DNA from: an uncultured Oscillospiraceae bacterium
GTDB taxonomy: Bacteria > Bacillota > Clostridia > Oscillospirales > Acutalibacteraceae
Direction: 5' to 3'
Length of the DNA: 40,676 bases
NCBI GenBank assembly: GCA_900543555.1
Contig: UQRL01000023.1
Coordinates: forward strand, 1 to 40,676
Under the pieces are notes generated by a model. It saw nothing but the letters and a program-made list of their open reading frames with translations, did no database searches and was not told where the DNA came from. The position numbers and the translations under genes are program-made. This document shows, one piece after another, positions 24,607 through 33,180 of the stretch (its first letter is position 1; every line of letters starts with the position of its first letter).

Positions 24607-25984
24607 GGCGGATGTGCTCCAGGGAGGTGAAGCGCATGTACTCGCCCTGCCAGTGGACGTCGATGTCCTTCACCTCGCCGTGGCGGTTCTTGGCCACCAT
24701 GATGGTGGCGGCGTTCCGGTCCACGTCCTCTGTAATCTCCCCGCCCTCGCTGGTGATGTTGTAGTAGGGCCGGTGGAGGAAGATGACGATATCCGCGTCC
24801 TGCTCGATAGAGCCGGAATCCCGCAGCTCCGAGAGGCCGGGGCGGCGGTCCTTGGTGCGGTCCGTGGCGCGGCGCAGCTGTGACAGGGCGATCACCGGCA
24901 CGTTTAGCTCCTTGGCCATCACCTTCAGATTCCGGGTGATCTCCGAGATCTCGTTGACCCGGTTGTCGGTCTTCCGGGTGCCGGTCATCAGCTGTAAGTA
25001 GTCCACCACCACCAGGTCCACATAGTCCAGGCGGCGGAGCTTGCCCTTCATCTCCGGCACCGTCAGGCCGGGGGTGTCGTCAAAGTAGAGGTTGGCCCGG
25101 CGCAGGATGTCCCCGGCCTCCACCAGGCGGGACCACTCCCCATCGGTCAGGTCGCCGGAGCGGAGCTTGGTGCCCTCCACCAGGGCCTCGCTGGCCAGCA
25201 GGCGGGAGGCCAGCTGTTCCCGGCCCATCTCCAGAGAGAAGAAAGCCACCCGCCGGCCGGCGGTGACCGACACATGCCGGGCGATGTTCAGGCCAAAGCT
25301 GGTCTTGCCCACGCCGGGCCGGGCCGCCAGGACGATCAAGTCCGAACGGTTCAGGCCGGTGATGGTGTTGTCCAGCTCCTTGATGCCCGTGGGCAGGCCC
25401 CGGTACTTTTCCTTGTCCACGGAGTTGAGCTTGTCCAGCCGGTCAAAGGTCTCCAGCAGGATCTCCCGCACGGACTGCAGGCCCTGGGTGCTCTTGCCCC
25501 GGCGGATATCGTAAATGCGCTGCTCGGCGGAATCCAGCAGCAGAGAGGCGTCCTGCTCCCCCGCGCTGGCGTCGCTGAGGATGTTCCGGGCGGCCTGCAT
25601 CAGGGTGCGCAGGTCGTACTTGTCCCGGACGATCTTGGCATAGCTCTCCACATGGGAAATGGAGGGCACCAGCTGGGCCAGCTGGGTCAGGTACACCTTG
25701 CCGGTGGCCTCGTCGAAGTTCCTGTTCTCCTTAAGCTGTTCCAGCACGGTGACAAAGTCCACCGGCAACCCTAAGGTGAACATGTCCAGCATGGCCCCGT
25801 AGATCATGCGGTTGTTCACCGCATAGAAATACTGGGGGCCGGGCAGCAGGTCCACCACTGTGGAAAGGCAGGAGGGCTCCAGCAGAATGGCCCCCAGCAC
25901 AGACTGCTCCGCCTCTAGGCTGAAAGGCATCTCCGCTCCCGGCTGGGCCTGGGTGTCCAGCATCCCGTCCATCCCGTTATCCAT
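24599..25984 (-). CDS. dnaB: Replicative DNA helicase DnaB
   Basis: The hexameric 5'-3' helicase of the replication fork. It has 461 residues. The N-terminal primase-interaction domain begins PFSLEAEQSVLGAILL, the RecA-like domain has Walker A ARPGVGKTS and the DnaB-typical VVVDYLQLM, and ALSQLRR and ELRDSGSIEQDAD follow. The ATG at 25984 has GGTGGA six bases upstream. It is 92 nt downstream of rplI, a common Firmicute order. The dnaB symbol follows E. coli naming (dnaC in Bacillus). Confidence 0.96.
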   Translation of the reverse strand: MDNGMDGMLDTQAQPGAEMPFSLEAEQSVLGAILLEPSCLSTVVDLLPGPQYFYAVNNRMIYGAMLDMFTLGLPVDFVTVLEQLKENRNFDEATGKVYLTQLAQLVPSISHVESYAKIVRDKYDLRTLMQAARNILSDASAGEQDASLLLDSAEQRIYDIRRGKSTQGLQSVREILLETFDRLDKLNSVDKEKYRGLPTGIKELDNTITGLNRSDLIVLAARPGVGKTSFGLNIARHVSVTAGRRVAFFSLEMGREQLASRLLASEALVEGTKLRSGDLTDGEWSRLVEAGDILRRANLYFDDTPGLTVPEMKGKLRRLDYVDLVVVDYLQLMTGTRKTDNRVNEISEITRNLKVMAKELNVPVIALSQLRRATDRTKDRRPGLSELRDSGSIEQDADIVIFLHRPYYNITSEGGEITEDVDRNAATIMVAKNRHGEVKDIDVHWQGEYMRFTSLEHIRHE

Positions 25985-26076
25985 GTTTCATCCACCGCCT
26001 TTCCAAACTTCCAGCCCTCCCGGCCACCCGCCGGAAAAGGCCAAAGCCCCTCCCTGGGCGGGAAGGGCGCTGTGTC

Positions 26077-26526
26077 TCAGTCTTTCTCGCAGACAGCCAC
26101 GCTCATGGTGGCAGTGATGCCCGCGTAAAACTTCACATCGAAATTGTAGGTGCCAAAGGCCTTAATGTCCATAGGGAGGACCACCTTCCGCTTGTCCACC
26201 TCGATGCCAAACTGGCGCTTGATCTCCTCGGCCAGCTCCTTGGCTGTCACCGACCCGAAGATTTTCCCGCCCTGGCCGGGCTTGGCGTAGATCTTCAGCG
26301 TCTTGCCAGAGAGGGCGGAGGCGTTCTTCTGGGCGTTCTCCGTCTCGGTCTTAATTTTGTATTCCCGGGCTGCCTCGGCGTTTTTCAGCTCATTCATGGC
26401 CTGGGCGTTGGCCTCCTTGGCCAGCTTTCGGGGCAGAAGGAAGTTGCGGGCATATCCGTCGGAGACGTTTACCAGCTCTCCCTTTTTCCCAATGGACTTC
26501 ACATCTTGCAACAGCACCACTTTCAT
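26077..26526 (-). CDS. rplI: 50S ribosomal protein L9
   Basis: 149 residues, starting [21 protein letters not shown] and continuing to [14 protein letters not shown], the family signature. The long connecting helix and the C-terminal rRNA-binding domain ([13 protein letters not shown]) are present. The ATG at 26526 has GGAAGGGA upstream. It lies between gdpP and dnaB. Confidence 0.97.
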   Translation of the reverse strand: MKVVLLQDVKSIGKKGELVNVSDGYARNFLLPRKLAKEANAQAMNELKNAEAAREYKIKTETENAQKNASALSGKTLKIYAKPGQGGKIFGSVTAKELAEEIKRQFGIEVDKRKVVLPMDIKAFGTYNFDVKFYAGITATMSVAVCEKD

Positions 26527-26601
26527 GGCTGATCCCTTCCTTTCAGCAAGCGGCTTTCCGCCGCATGGATTCTTTCAATTGCGGCACAGGCGGCGTTTCG
26601 C

Positions 26602-28578
26602 TCATCCCTGCACCGTGGTCTGGTCCAGCTTGTCATCCAGCTCTCGGATGAGGGCCCGGCGGGCGTCTCCCACAGTGATGTTTTTAATCTGGGCGCCAGC
26701 CATGGTGAAGTGGCCGCCGCCGCCGAACTCCTCTAAGATAACCTGCACATTCACGTCTCCCAGGCTGCGGGCGGAGATATTCACGTCCCCGCCGGAACGG
26801 TACAGCACAAAGGAGGCGTTCACCCCCATGATGGACAACAGCTCATCCGCTGCCTGGGCCGCCGCAATACGCTGGTCCCCATGATCCCAGCTGGAGGTGG
26901 CAATGGCACAGCCCTTGTAGATCTCCGCCCCGGAAACCAGCTGCGCCTTTTGCTTGTAGGTATCCAAAGAGTCGGAGAAGAGCTTCTTTACTGCCACGGT
27001 GTCCGCCCCCCGCCGCCGCAGGTAGGCGGAGGCCTCAAAAGTGCGCACACCGGTCTTCAGGACAAAATTCTTGGTATCCAGCATGATGCCCGCCAGAAGG
27101 GCCTGGGCATCCGCCGCGTCGATGGAGGACGCTTTGATGTACTGGGCCAGCTCTGTCACCATTTCCGAGGCGGAGCTGGCATAGGGCTCGTGGTAAAAGA
27201 TCAGGGCATTTTTAATCAAAGAGACCATCAGCCGGTGGTGGTCAATCACCACCACCCGGGACATCCGGTCCAAAAGCTCCCGGCTCTCCACAAAGTTCAC
27301 AGAGTGGGTGTCCACCACAATAAGCAGGGAGCGCTCAGTGGCGGACTGCAGGGCCTCCAGGGGGCTGATAAAGAGCTGCTCTCCCGGATAAGCCTTCTCC
27401 GTCATCTCTACCAAGGGCCCGGCCAATGTTTGGTTCCGGTTGATGACAATGTGCACCGGCTTTTCCAGCCCCTTGTGAATGGCGGCCCACATGCCCACGG
27501 CCGCGCCCACGCTGTCCAGGTCCGAGTTCTTGTGGCCCATGACAAACACCTGGTCGCTGGCCTTCACATGGTCGGTGAGGGTGGCGGCAATTACCCGGGT
27601 GCGGACCTTATCCCGCTTCTCCACGCCCTTGGAAAGGCCGCCGAAGAACTCATAGGCATCCCCCTCCTGCTTGACAGCCACCTGGTCGCCGCCCCGTCCC
27701 AGGGCCATGTCCAAAGCCTGGCGGGCCCAGCGTTCGCTTTCGGCCACGTCCTTGGCCCCGCGGCCCACGCCGATGGAGATGGTGGCGCTCATATTGTTGC
27801 GGGCGCTGCGGATCTCGCGCACCTCGTCCAGCACGTGGAAGCGCTTCTGCTTGGCCATCTCGATGTGGGCGTCGTCCACCACAAACAGGTACCGCTGGTT
27901 GTCCAGGCGGCGGATAAAGCCGCCCATCTCCTGGATGACCCACTGGCGCATAACCTGGTCCACTTCACCGGTGATGCGGGAATCGTCCCCGCCATAGCTG
28001 TCCCGCACCAGTTCCTCCCGGTTGTCGAAGGCGGCCAGGCACACCACCGGCCGCTTCTCCCGGTACTCCTTGCTGACAGCCTTAAAATAGGTGTCGTCCA
28101 CAAAGTAGAGGAGGTAGCCCTCTTGGGCCCGGGACCCGTACACCGTGTACTCCCGGCCGTTATGAGACACCGCCGCGCCCCGCTCCCCCATCACCTGGCG
28201 GAAGGTCTTGGGGTAGATATATTTGAGGATGTTGTCCCCCAGGCAGCTTTTCCCGCTGCAAAGAGAACCGGTGAATGCCTCGTTTACCCACACAATATCC
28301 CCCGCGGGGGCCACCACGGCCACCGGCAGGGCAAAGGCCTGAAAAGCGGCCTCTTCCTCTCCGGAAAGGACCCGCTTGGCGCTTTTCACCGTTGTGGAGA
28401 TATTGCGGCGGTAGAGCAGGTCAGAGACCAGCACCGCCACCCCAGAAAGGCCGGCGGCGGTCAGCTCCACCACACAGAGGATCTTGTCGTACCGGTACAT
28501 GGCAAGGGCCATGAGGGCCATGGCCCCCACCATCAAATAAAACAGGGGCGAAACAACCCAAACCTTTTTCCGCCTCAC
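26602..28578 (-). CDS. gdpP: Cyclic-di-AMP phosphodiesterase GdpP
   Basis: Hydrolyses c-di-AMP to pApA and so tunes potassium, osmotic and cell-wall responses. It has 658 residues: two N-terminal transmembrane helices (about 8-27 and 33-52), a PAS-like sensor domain, a degenerate GGDEF domain (GGDQ in the active-site region), then the DHH domain with GHKNSDLDS, VVDTHS and VIDHHR and the DHHA1 domain with GGGGHFTMAGAQI. The start is the GTG at 28578. It follows rnj by 47 nt and precedes rplI, the usual gdpP-rplI-dnaB order. Confidence 0.95.
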   Translation of the reverse strand: MRRKKVWVVSPLFYLMVGAMALMALAMYRYDKILCVVELTAAGLSGVAVLVSDLLYRRNISTTVKSAKRVLSGEEEAAFQAFALPVAVVAPAGDIVWVNEAFTGSLCSGKSCLGDNILKYIYPKTFRQVMGERGAAVSHNGREYTVYGSRAQEGYLLYFVDDTYFKAVSKEYREKRPVVCLAAFDNREELVRDSYGGDDSRITGEVDQVMRQWVIQEMGGFIRRLDNQRYLFVVDDAHIEMAKQKRFHVLDEVREIRSARNNMSATISIGVGRGAKDVAESERWARQALDMALGRGGDQVAVKQEGDAYEFFGGLSKGVEKRDKVRTRVIAATLTDHVKASDQVFVMGHKNSDLDSVGAAVGMWAAIHKGLEKPVHIVINRNQTLAGPLVEMTEKAYPGEQLFISPLEALQSATERSLLIVVDTHSVNFVESRELLDRMSRVVVIDHHRLMVSLIKNALIFYHEPYASSASEMVTELAQYIKASSIDAADAQALLAGIMLDTKNFVLKTGVRTFEASAYLRRRGADTVAVKKLFSDSLDTYKQKAQLVSGAEIYKGCAIATSSWDHGDQRIAAAQAADELLSIMGVNASFVLYRSGGDVNISARSLGDVNVQVILEEFGGGGHFTMAGAQIKNITVGDARRALIRELDDKLDQTTVQG

Positions 28579-28625
28579 TTTCGGCTCACTTCCTCACCTG
28601 GCATACTTTTCCGAGAGCGGCCCCC

Positions 28626-30698
28626 TTACACCTCCATGATAATGGGCAGGATCATGGGGTTGCGGCGGGTCTTTTGGTACAGGAAACGGGAGAGCTCGTC
28701 CTTAATGCTCTGCTTCATGCCGCTCCAATCCCGCACGCGGTTTCTGGCGCACTCCTCCAGAGTATTATACACCAAATCCCGGGCTTCGTCCATAAGAGCT
28801 TCGGACTCGCGGACGTAAACAAACCCGCGGGAAACGATATCCGGCCCGGAGACCACTTTGCCGCTCTGGGCGTCGATGGAGCACACCGCCACAATCAGGC
28901 CGTCCTCCGAGAGGTGCTTCCGGTCCCGCAGCACAATGCTTCCCACATCGCCCACGCCCAGGCCGTCCACCAGCACATCGCCGGCAGGCACGTCTCCCAG
29001 CTGCTTCATGTGGTCCTCGTGGAGCTCCAGCACGTTGCCAATGTTTCCGATGAAGATATTCTCCCGGGGCATGCCCATGGCCATGGCAAGGCCCGCGTGC
29101 TTTCGCAGGTGCTTCTGCTCGCCGTGAACCGGGATGAAGTACTTGGGCTTGGTCAGGGCCTGCATCATCTTCAGCTCTTCCTGGCAGGCGTGGCCGGAGA
29201 CGTGGACCTCGTACATGCTCTCGTAGATAACGGTGCAGTCCTGCTTGAGCAGCTCATCCACCACGGCGCCCACCGTCTTTTCATTTCCGGGGATGGGCCG
29301 GGCGGAGATGATGATGAAGTCGTTGGGGTTGATGGCCACCTGCCGGTGGTCGGAGAAGGCCATACGGGTCAAGGCGGACATGGGCTCGCCCTGGCTGCCG
29401 GTGGTGATGAGCACCAGCTGGCCGGGCTCATAGCGGTTGATCATGTTCAAATCCACCAACACTCCGTCGGGTACATGGAGATATCCCAGCTCTGTAGCGA
29501 TGCCCATGACGTTGACCATGCTCCGGCCGGAGAGGGCCACCTTGCGGCCGTACTTGACGGCGCAGTTAATGATCATCTGCACCCGGCTGATGGAAGAGGC
29601 AAAGGTGGCCACAATAATCCGCTTGCCCTCGGCCCGCATAAACAAAGAATCCAAAGAGTTGTTCACAGTCTGCTCGGTCTGGGTAAAGCCGGGGCGCTCC
29701 GCGTTGGTAGAGTCCGCCAGCAGGGCCAGCACCCCCTCCTTACCCAGTTCGGCAAAGCGGGCCAGGTCGATCATGCCGCCCTCGGCGGGAGTCATGTCAA
29801 TTTTAAAGTCGCCGGTGTGGATGATGGTCCCCGCCGGGCTGTGAATGGCCAGCGCCACCGCGTCCGCGATGGAGTGGTTCACATGGATAAGCTCCACATC
29901 CATGCAGCCCAGCTGGATGTGGGAGCCCGCCGGGGTTACATGGAGCTTGGCGGAGCTGTTCAGATTGTGCTCCTTCAGCTTGCCCTCAATCAAGCCAATG
30001 GTCAAAGCCGTGCCGTACACAGGCACGTTCAGCTTCTTCAAAAGGTAGGGCACCGCGCCGATGTGGTCCTCATGGCCGTGGGTGATCACCACGCCCCGGA
30101 TGCGGTCCCAATTCTTCTCCACAAAGGTGAAATCGGGGATCACGCTGTCCACGCCGGGCATATCCTCATCGGGGAAGGAGAGGCCGCAGTCCACGATGAC
30201 CATGTCCCCCTGGCATTCATACACAGTAAAGTTTTTTCCGATCTCATTGAGCCCCCCCAGGAAGTACACCTTGACAGCCGGCTTCTGGGACTTCCGGGGC
30301 CTGCCCCGGCCGCGCTTGGCGGCCTGCTTTTCCTGGGCCGCCTGCTGGGCCCGCAGGGCCTCCACCTGGGCGGCGGTCTGGCTCAGCACAGGCTTCTGGG
30401 ACCTTCTGCCCCCCCGGCTGGAGGGCTTGCGGGCACTTTCTGCCTTTTTTCTGCCAGCAGCCTTTTCCGCCGGCTTGCTCTCCTGCTTTTTCGCCTCTGC
30501 CCGTTTGGGCTCGCCCTTCTTTTCCGCTGCCTTGCCGCGGGCGCGCTGGCTGCTGCGCTCTGCCTTCTTGGGGCCTGCAATCTTTCCAATCTTGGGCGCC
30601 TCCTGCGCCCCGCTCAGGACCTGGTCCTGCTGGCGTGACCCCTTCTCTGCCGCCGTGCCGCGGCGTGTGCGGTTATTCTTTCTTTCCTTTTCTGCCAC
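28626..30698 (-). CDS. rnj: Ribonuclease J with long basic N-terminal extension
   Basis: A beta-CASP metallo-beta-lactamase RNase (5'-3' exo and endo) for mRNA decay and rRNA processing. The catalytic domain starts only at about residue 142 (VKVYFLGGLNEIGKN), with the metal motif HGHEDHIGA and later motifs HTGDFKID, DSTNAERPG and VSGHA. Typical RNase J has about 555 residues; this one has 690. The extra 140 N-terminal residues are low complexity, rich in K, R, A and E, and contain KRGRGRPRKS, an AT-hook-like RGRP core. The GTG at 30698 with AAGGAGG upstream makes the extension part of the gene. A strong promoter lies about 380 nt upstream. Confidence 0.93.
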   Translation of the reverse strand: MAEKERKNNRTRRGTAAEKGSRQQDQVLSGAQEAPKIGKIAGPKKAERSSQRARGKAAEKKGEPKRAEAKKQESKPAEKAAGRKKAESARKPSSRGGRRSQKPVLSQTAAQVEALRAQQAAQEKQAAKRGRGRPRKSQKPAVKVYFLGGLNEIGKNFTVYECQGDMVIVDCGLSFPDEDMPGVDSVIPDFTFVEKNWDRIRGVVITHGHEDHIGAVPYLLKKLNVPVYGTALTIGLIEGKLKEHNLNSSAKLHVTPAGSHIQLGCMDVELIHVNHSIADAVALAIHSPAGTIIHTGDFKIDMTPAEGGMIDLARFAELGKEGVLALLADSTNAERPGFTQTEQTVNNSLDSLFMRAEGKRIIVATFASSISRVQMIINCAVKYGRKVALSGRSMVNVMGIATELGYLHVPDGVLVDLNMINRYEPGQLVLITTGSQGEPMSALTRMAFSDHRQVAINPNDFIIISARPIPGNEKTVGAVVDELLKQDCTVIYESMYEVHVSGHACQEELKMMQALTKPKYFIPVHGEQKHLRKHAGLAMAMGMPRENIFIGNIGNVLELHEDHMKQLGDVPAGDVLVDGLGVGDVGSIVLRDRKHLSEDGLIVAVCSIDAQSGKVVSGPDIVSRGFVYVRESEALMDEARDLVYNTLEECARNRVRDWSGMKQSIKDELSRFLYQKTRRNPMILPIIMEV

Positions 30699-31077
30699 CT
30701 GCTGTTCCTCCTTAAACGTGGTCTTTCTTCTCTTTTTCTCCTACATCTTCTTTTGCTTTCGTGAAAGGGGGCCGGCAGTCCCATCAAGCAGCCTTTCTGC
30801 AGCCTGTGGGGCGGGAAAAGATAACAGCCGTATAAGCGCCGGACAAAGCTGTCCTCCGGCGCTGGCCTTCCCGCTTTGCTATTTTCCCGGGCTGGGGAAG
30901 CCTTCCCGCTTCCCCTTCTTGGGCAGCCGCCTGCCGCGGCGCGCCCCTGCTGCTTGGGCCCGGCCCTTGTTTCCGCTCTATCAAAATACATGCGGCTTCT
31001 GCCGCAGCGATGCCAAAAGAAACGATTTCCCGCCCTGCGGGACATTGCGCGCTGGAGAGGTTTTCCCTAGCCTATTG
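30699..31077 (-). other. Long 5' leader of rnj
   Basis: If transcription starts about 7 nt after the -10 box at 31084-31089, the rnj mRNA has a leader near 378 nt. No credible gene is seen in it on either strand. Read on minus it holds several GC-rich hairpins: GCGCCGGA with TCCGGCGC (arms around 30837-30864), GGGAAGGCTTCCC, and CCCGCAGGGCGGG near 31033. I do not recognise a known riboswitch or T-box. Confidence 0.5.
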
Positions 31078-31083
31078 GTTATT

Positions 31084-31112
31084 ATTGTAGCGTTTTGCCC
31101 TCTCCCTGTCAA
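31084..31112 (-). promoter_or_regulatory. Promoter of the rnj operon
   Basis: On minus, a perfect TTGACA (31107-31112), a 17-bp spacer and TACAAT (31084-31089). This is the strongest minus-strand promoter upstream of the rnj-gdpP-rplI-dnaB-tilS-hpt-ftsH run. Confidence 0.83.
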
Positions 31113-31151
31113 GCGGGGCGGAAGGGCGCTTCTTTTCTCCCCCTAGTTTCG

Positions 31152-31207
31152 GCCCAGGGGCTGCGGCCTATTCTGCCGGTGCCCCTGGGCTTTTGAAATT
31201 TTTTTCG
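31152..31207 (+). terminator. Plus-strand terminator with no upstream plus-strand gene
   Basis: The stem GCCCAGGGGC (31152-31161) / GCCCCTGGGC (31181-31190) has a 19-nt loop with an inner GGC/GCC pair, followed by TTTTGAAATTTTTTT. It lies just before the iscS promoter. No gene is seen upstream on plus, so it either ends an unknown small RNA or insulates iscS from antisense transcription. Confidence 0.6.
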
Positions 31208-31226
31208 CGGCCACCCCCGCAGGGTA

Positions 31227-31255
31227 TTGAAATGTATACTAAAATGGTGTATATT
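31227..31255 (+). promoter_or_regulatory. iscS promoter with palindromic operator
   Basis: TTGAAA (31227-31232), 17-bp spacer, TATATT (31250-31255). The spacer and -10 contain the inverted repeat TATAC-9-GTATA (31235-31253), in a position that would let an Rrf2/IscR-type repressor block polymerase; that identity is inference. The leader carries a small hairpin GGGAAAG/CTTTCCC (31280-31297). Confidence 0.75.
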
Positions 31256-31323
31256 TATCTCGTTCCACACAAACGCTAGGGGAAAGTCCTCTTTCCCGTG
31301 ACAGATAGAAAGGATGAACACAC

Positions 31324-32523
31324 ATGAGCAGAAAGGTTTACGCGGACAACGCCGCCACCACCGCTGTCGCTCCCCAGGTGCTGGAGGCCATACTGCCCTT
31401 TTATAAGGAAGTGTATGGCAACCCCTCCAGCCTGTACTCCCTGGGCCAAGAGGCCAAAAAGCCCCTGGAAGAGGCCCGCGAGGCCGTGGCCCGCTGCCTG
31501 GGCGCCCAGCCCCGGGAAATCTACTTTACCAGCTGCGGCACCGAAAGCGACAACTGGGCCATTAAGGGCGCGGCCCACGCCATGAAGAAAAAGGGCAAGA
31601 CCCATATTATCACTTCCGCTTTCGAGCACCACGCGGTGCTGCACACCTGCCAGGCATTGGAAAAGGAGGGCTTCACTGTCACCTACCTGCCTGTCCACGA
31701 AAACGGCATTGTCCGGCCCCAGGAGCTGGAGGCCGCCATCACCGAGGAGACGGGCCTGGTGACCATTATGTACGCCAACAATGAGATCGGCACCCTTCAG
31801 CCCATTCCGGAGATCGGCGCCATCTGCAAGAAGCACGGGGTGCTGTTCCACACCGACGCGGTGCAGGCTGTGGGCAACGTGCCCATTGACGTGAAGGAGC
31901 AGAATATCGACATGCTCTCCCTTTCCGGCCACAAGCTCCACGCTCCCAAGGGAGTGGGCGCTCTGTATATCCGCAGCGGGGTCTCCATCCAGAACTACAT
32001 GGATGGCGGCGCCCAGGAGCGGGGCAAGCGGGGCGGCACGGAAAACGTGGCCTCCATTGTGGGCCTGGCCACTGCCATGGAGCGGGCCTGCGCCACCATG
32101 GAGGAGCGCCGGGTGAAGCTGACCGCCATGCGGGACAAGCTCATCGACGGGCTGCTGAAGATCCCGCGCTGCCGCTTAAACGGCGACCGGGAGCGCCGGC
32201 TGCCCGGCAACGTGAGCTTCTGCTTCCAGGGGGTGGAAGGTGAAAGCCTACTGCTGATGCTGGACCTGAAGGGCATCAGCGCCTCCTCGGGCTCCGCTTG
32301 CACCAGCGGCTCTCTGGACCCCAGCCATGTGCTGCTGGCCCTGGGCCTGCCCCACGAGGTGGCCCACGGCTCCCTGCGGCTCTCCTTCGGCGATTACAAC
32401 TCCATGGAGGACATCGACTACATTCTGGAAGTGCTGCCCCCCATCATCGAGCGGCTGCGCTCCATGTCCCCCCTGTGGGACGCCATCCAGCAGGGCAAGG
32501 TCAATTACGACCCGTATATGTGA
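31324..32523 (+). CDS. iscS: Cysteine desulfurase IscS/NifS
   Basis: A PLP enzyme taking sulfur from cysteine as a persulfide and handing it to IscU. It has 399 residues. The N-terminus [13 protein letters not shown] is typical, and the PLP lysine is in [12 protein letters not shown]. The persulfide cysteine is in the mobile loop [15 protein letters not shown], characteristic of the IscS/NifS group. The ATG at 31324 has AGAAAGGA ten bases upstream. It is the first gene of a two-gene operon with iscU; no iscR, hscA or fdx follows. Confidence 0.96.
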   Translation: MSRKVYADNAATTAVAPQVLEAILPFYKEVYGNPSSLYSLGQEAKKPLEEAREAVARCLGAQPREIYFTSCGTESDNWAIKGAAHAMKKKGKTHIITSAFEHHAVLHTCQALEKEGFTVTYLPVHENGIVRPQELEAAITEETGLVTIMYANNEIGTLQPIPEIGAICKKHGVLFHTDAVQAVGNVPIDVKEQNIDMLSLSGHKLHAPKGVGALYIRSGVSIQNYMDGGAQERGKRGGTENVASIVGLATAMERACATMEERRVKLTAMRDKLIDGLLKIPRCRLNGDRERRLPGNVSFCFQGVEGESLLLMLDLKGISASSGSACTSGSLDPSHVLLALGLPHEVAHGSLRLSFGDYNSMEDIDYILEVLPPIIERLRSMSPLWDAIQQGKVNYDPYM

Positions 32524-32597
32524 CACCACTTTGCCCCGGGCTAAATGAATCCCGGCGGCGCGGATGAAATAAGCTGAAACGAAAGGACTGACTTTTT

Positions 32598-33032
32598 ATG
32601 GCATACAGCGCAAAAGTGATGGACCATTTCGCCAATCCCCGCAATGTGGGTGAGATGAAGGACTACAGCGGCGTGGGCGAAGTAGGCAACCCCAAGTGCG
32701 GCGACATCATGCGGATGTACATTAAAGTTGAAAACAATATCATCACCGATGTCTCTTTTATGACTTTCGGCTGCGGGGCGGCCATTGCCACCAGCAGCAT
32801 GGCCACGGAGATGATCAAGGGCAAATCCATTGACGAGGCCCTGAAGCTGACCAACAAGGCCGTGATGGAGGCCCTGGATGGGCTGCCGCCGGTGAAGGTC
32901 CACTGCTCCGTGCTGGCCGAGCAGGCCATCAAGGCCGCCGTGGCGGACTATTACAGGAATCAGGGCATCGATCCCACCCCCATTGTGGGCGAGCTGACCG
33001 AGTGTGAAGAGTGCGCCTGTGACGCCCACTGA
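32598..33032 (+). CDS. iscU: Fe-S cluster scaffold protein IscU/NifU
   Basis: The scaffold on which Fe-S clusters are built with sulfur from IscS. It has 144 residues. The three conserved cysteines appear in GNPKCGD (about 34), FGCGAAIATSS (about 60) and VHCSVLA (about 103). The C-terminal tail adds CEECACDAH, a further Cys-rich end found in some anaerobe homologues. It starts 74 nt after iscS with GAAAGGA upstream, and a strong terminator follows. Confidence 0.95.
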   Translation: MAYSAKVMDHFANPRNVGEMKDYSGVGEVGNPKCGDIMRMYIKVENNIITDVSFMTFGCGAAIATSSMATEMIKGKSIDEALKLTNKAVMEALDGLPPVKVHCSVLAEQAIKAAVADYYRNQGIDPTPIVGELTECEECACDAH

Positions 33033-33050
33033 GTTTACGCCGCAGTATAG

Positions 33051-33086
33051 AAGGGAGAGCTTTTTGAAAGCTCTCCCTTTCTTTTT
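33051..33086 (+). terminator. Terminator of iscS-iscU
   Basis: A 13-bp perfect stem (33051-33063 and 33067-33079, AAGGGAGAGCTTT and its complement) with loop TTG, followed by TTTCTTTTT. Confidence 0.92.
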
Positions 33087-33107
33087 GGAAAAACACCCCT
33101 TCCCCTC

Positions 33108-33136
33108 TGGTCATCGGCGGACGCTTGTGCTACAAT
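33108..33136 (+). promoter_or_regulatory. Promoter of the GH125 operon
   Basis: An extended -10 (TGC before TACAAT at 33131-33136) with TGGTCA (33108-33113) 17 bp upstream. No clear operator palindrome was seen near it. Confidence 0.6.
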
Positions 33137-33180
33137 GGCCCTAAGCCCCCAGGGGGCAGTTTCGGAGAGGAGACAGGACC

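Noticed and set aside
28674..30638. 654-codon plus-strand open frame opposite rnj
   Set aside because: Antisense shadow; no domain recognised and rnj is unambiguous.
31279..31300. RNase P RNA-like string (GGGGAAAGTCC) before iscS
   Set aside because: It is only a small hairpin loop in the iscS leader; none of the other conserved RNase P RNA regions are nearby.
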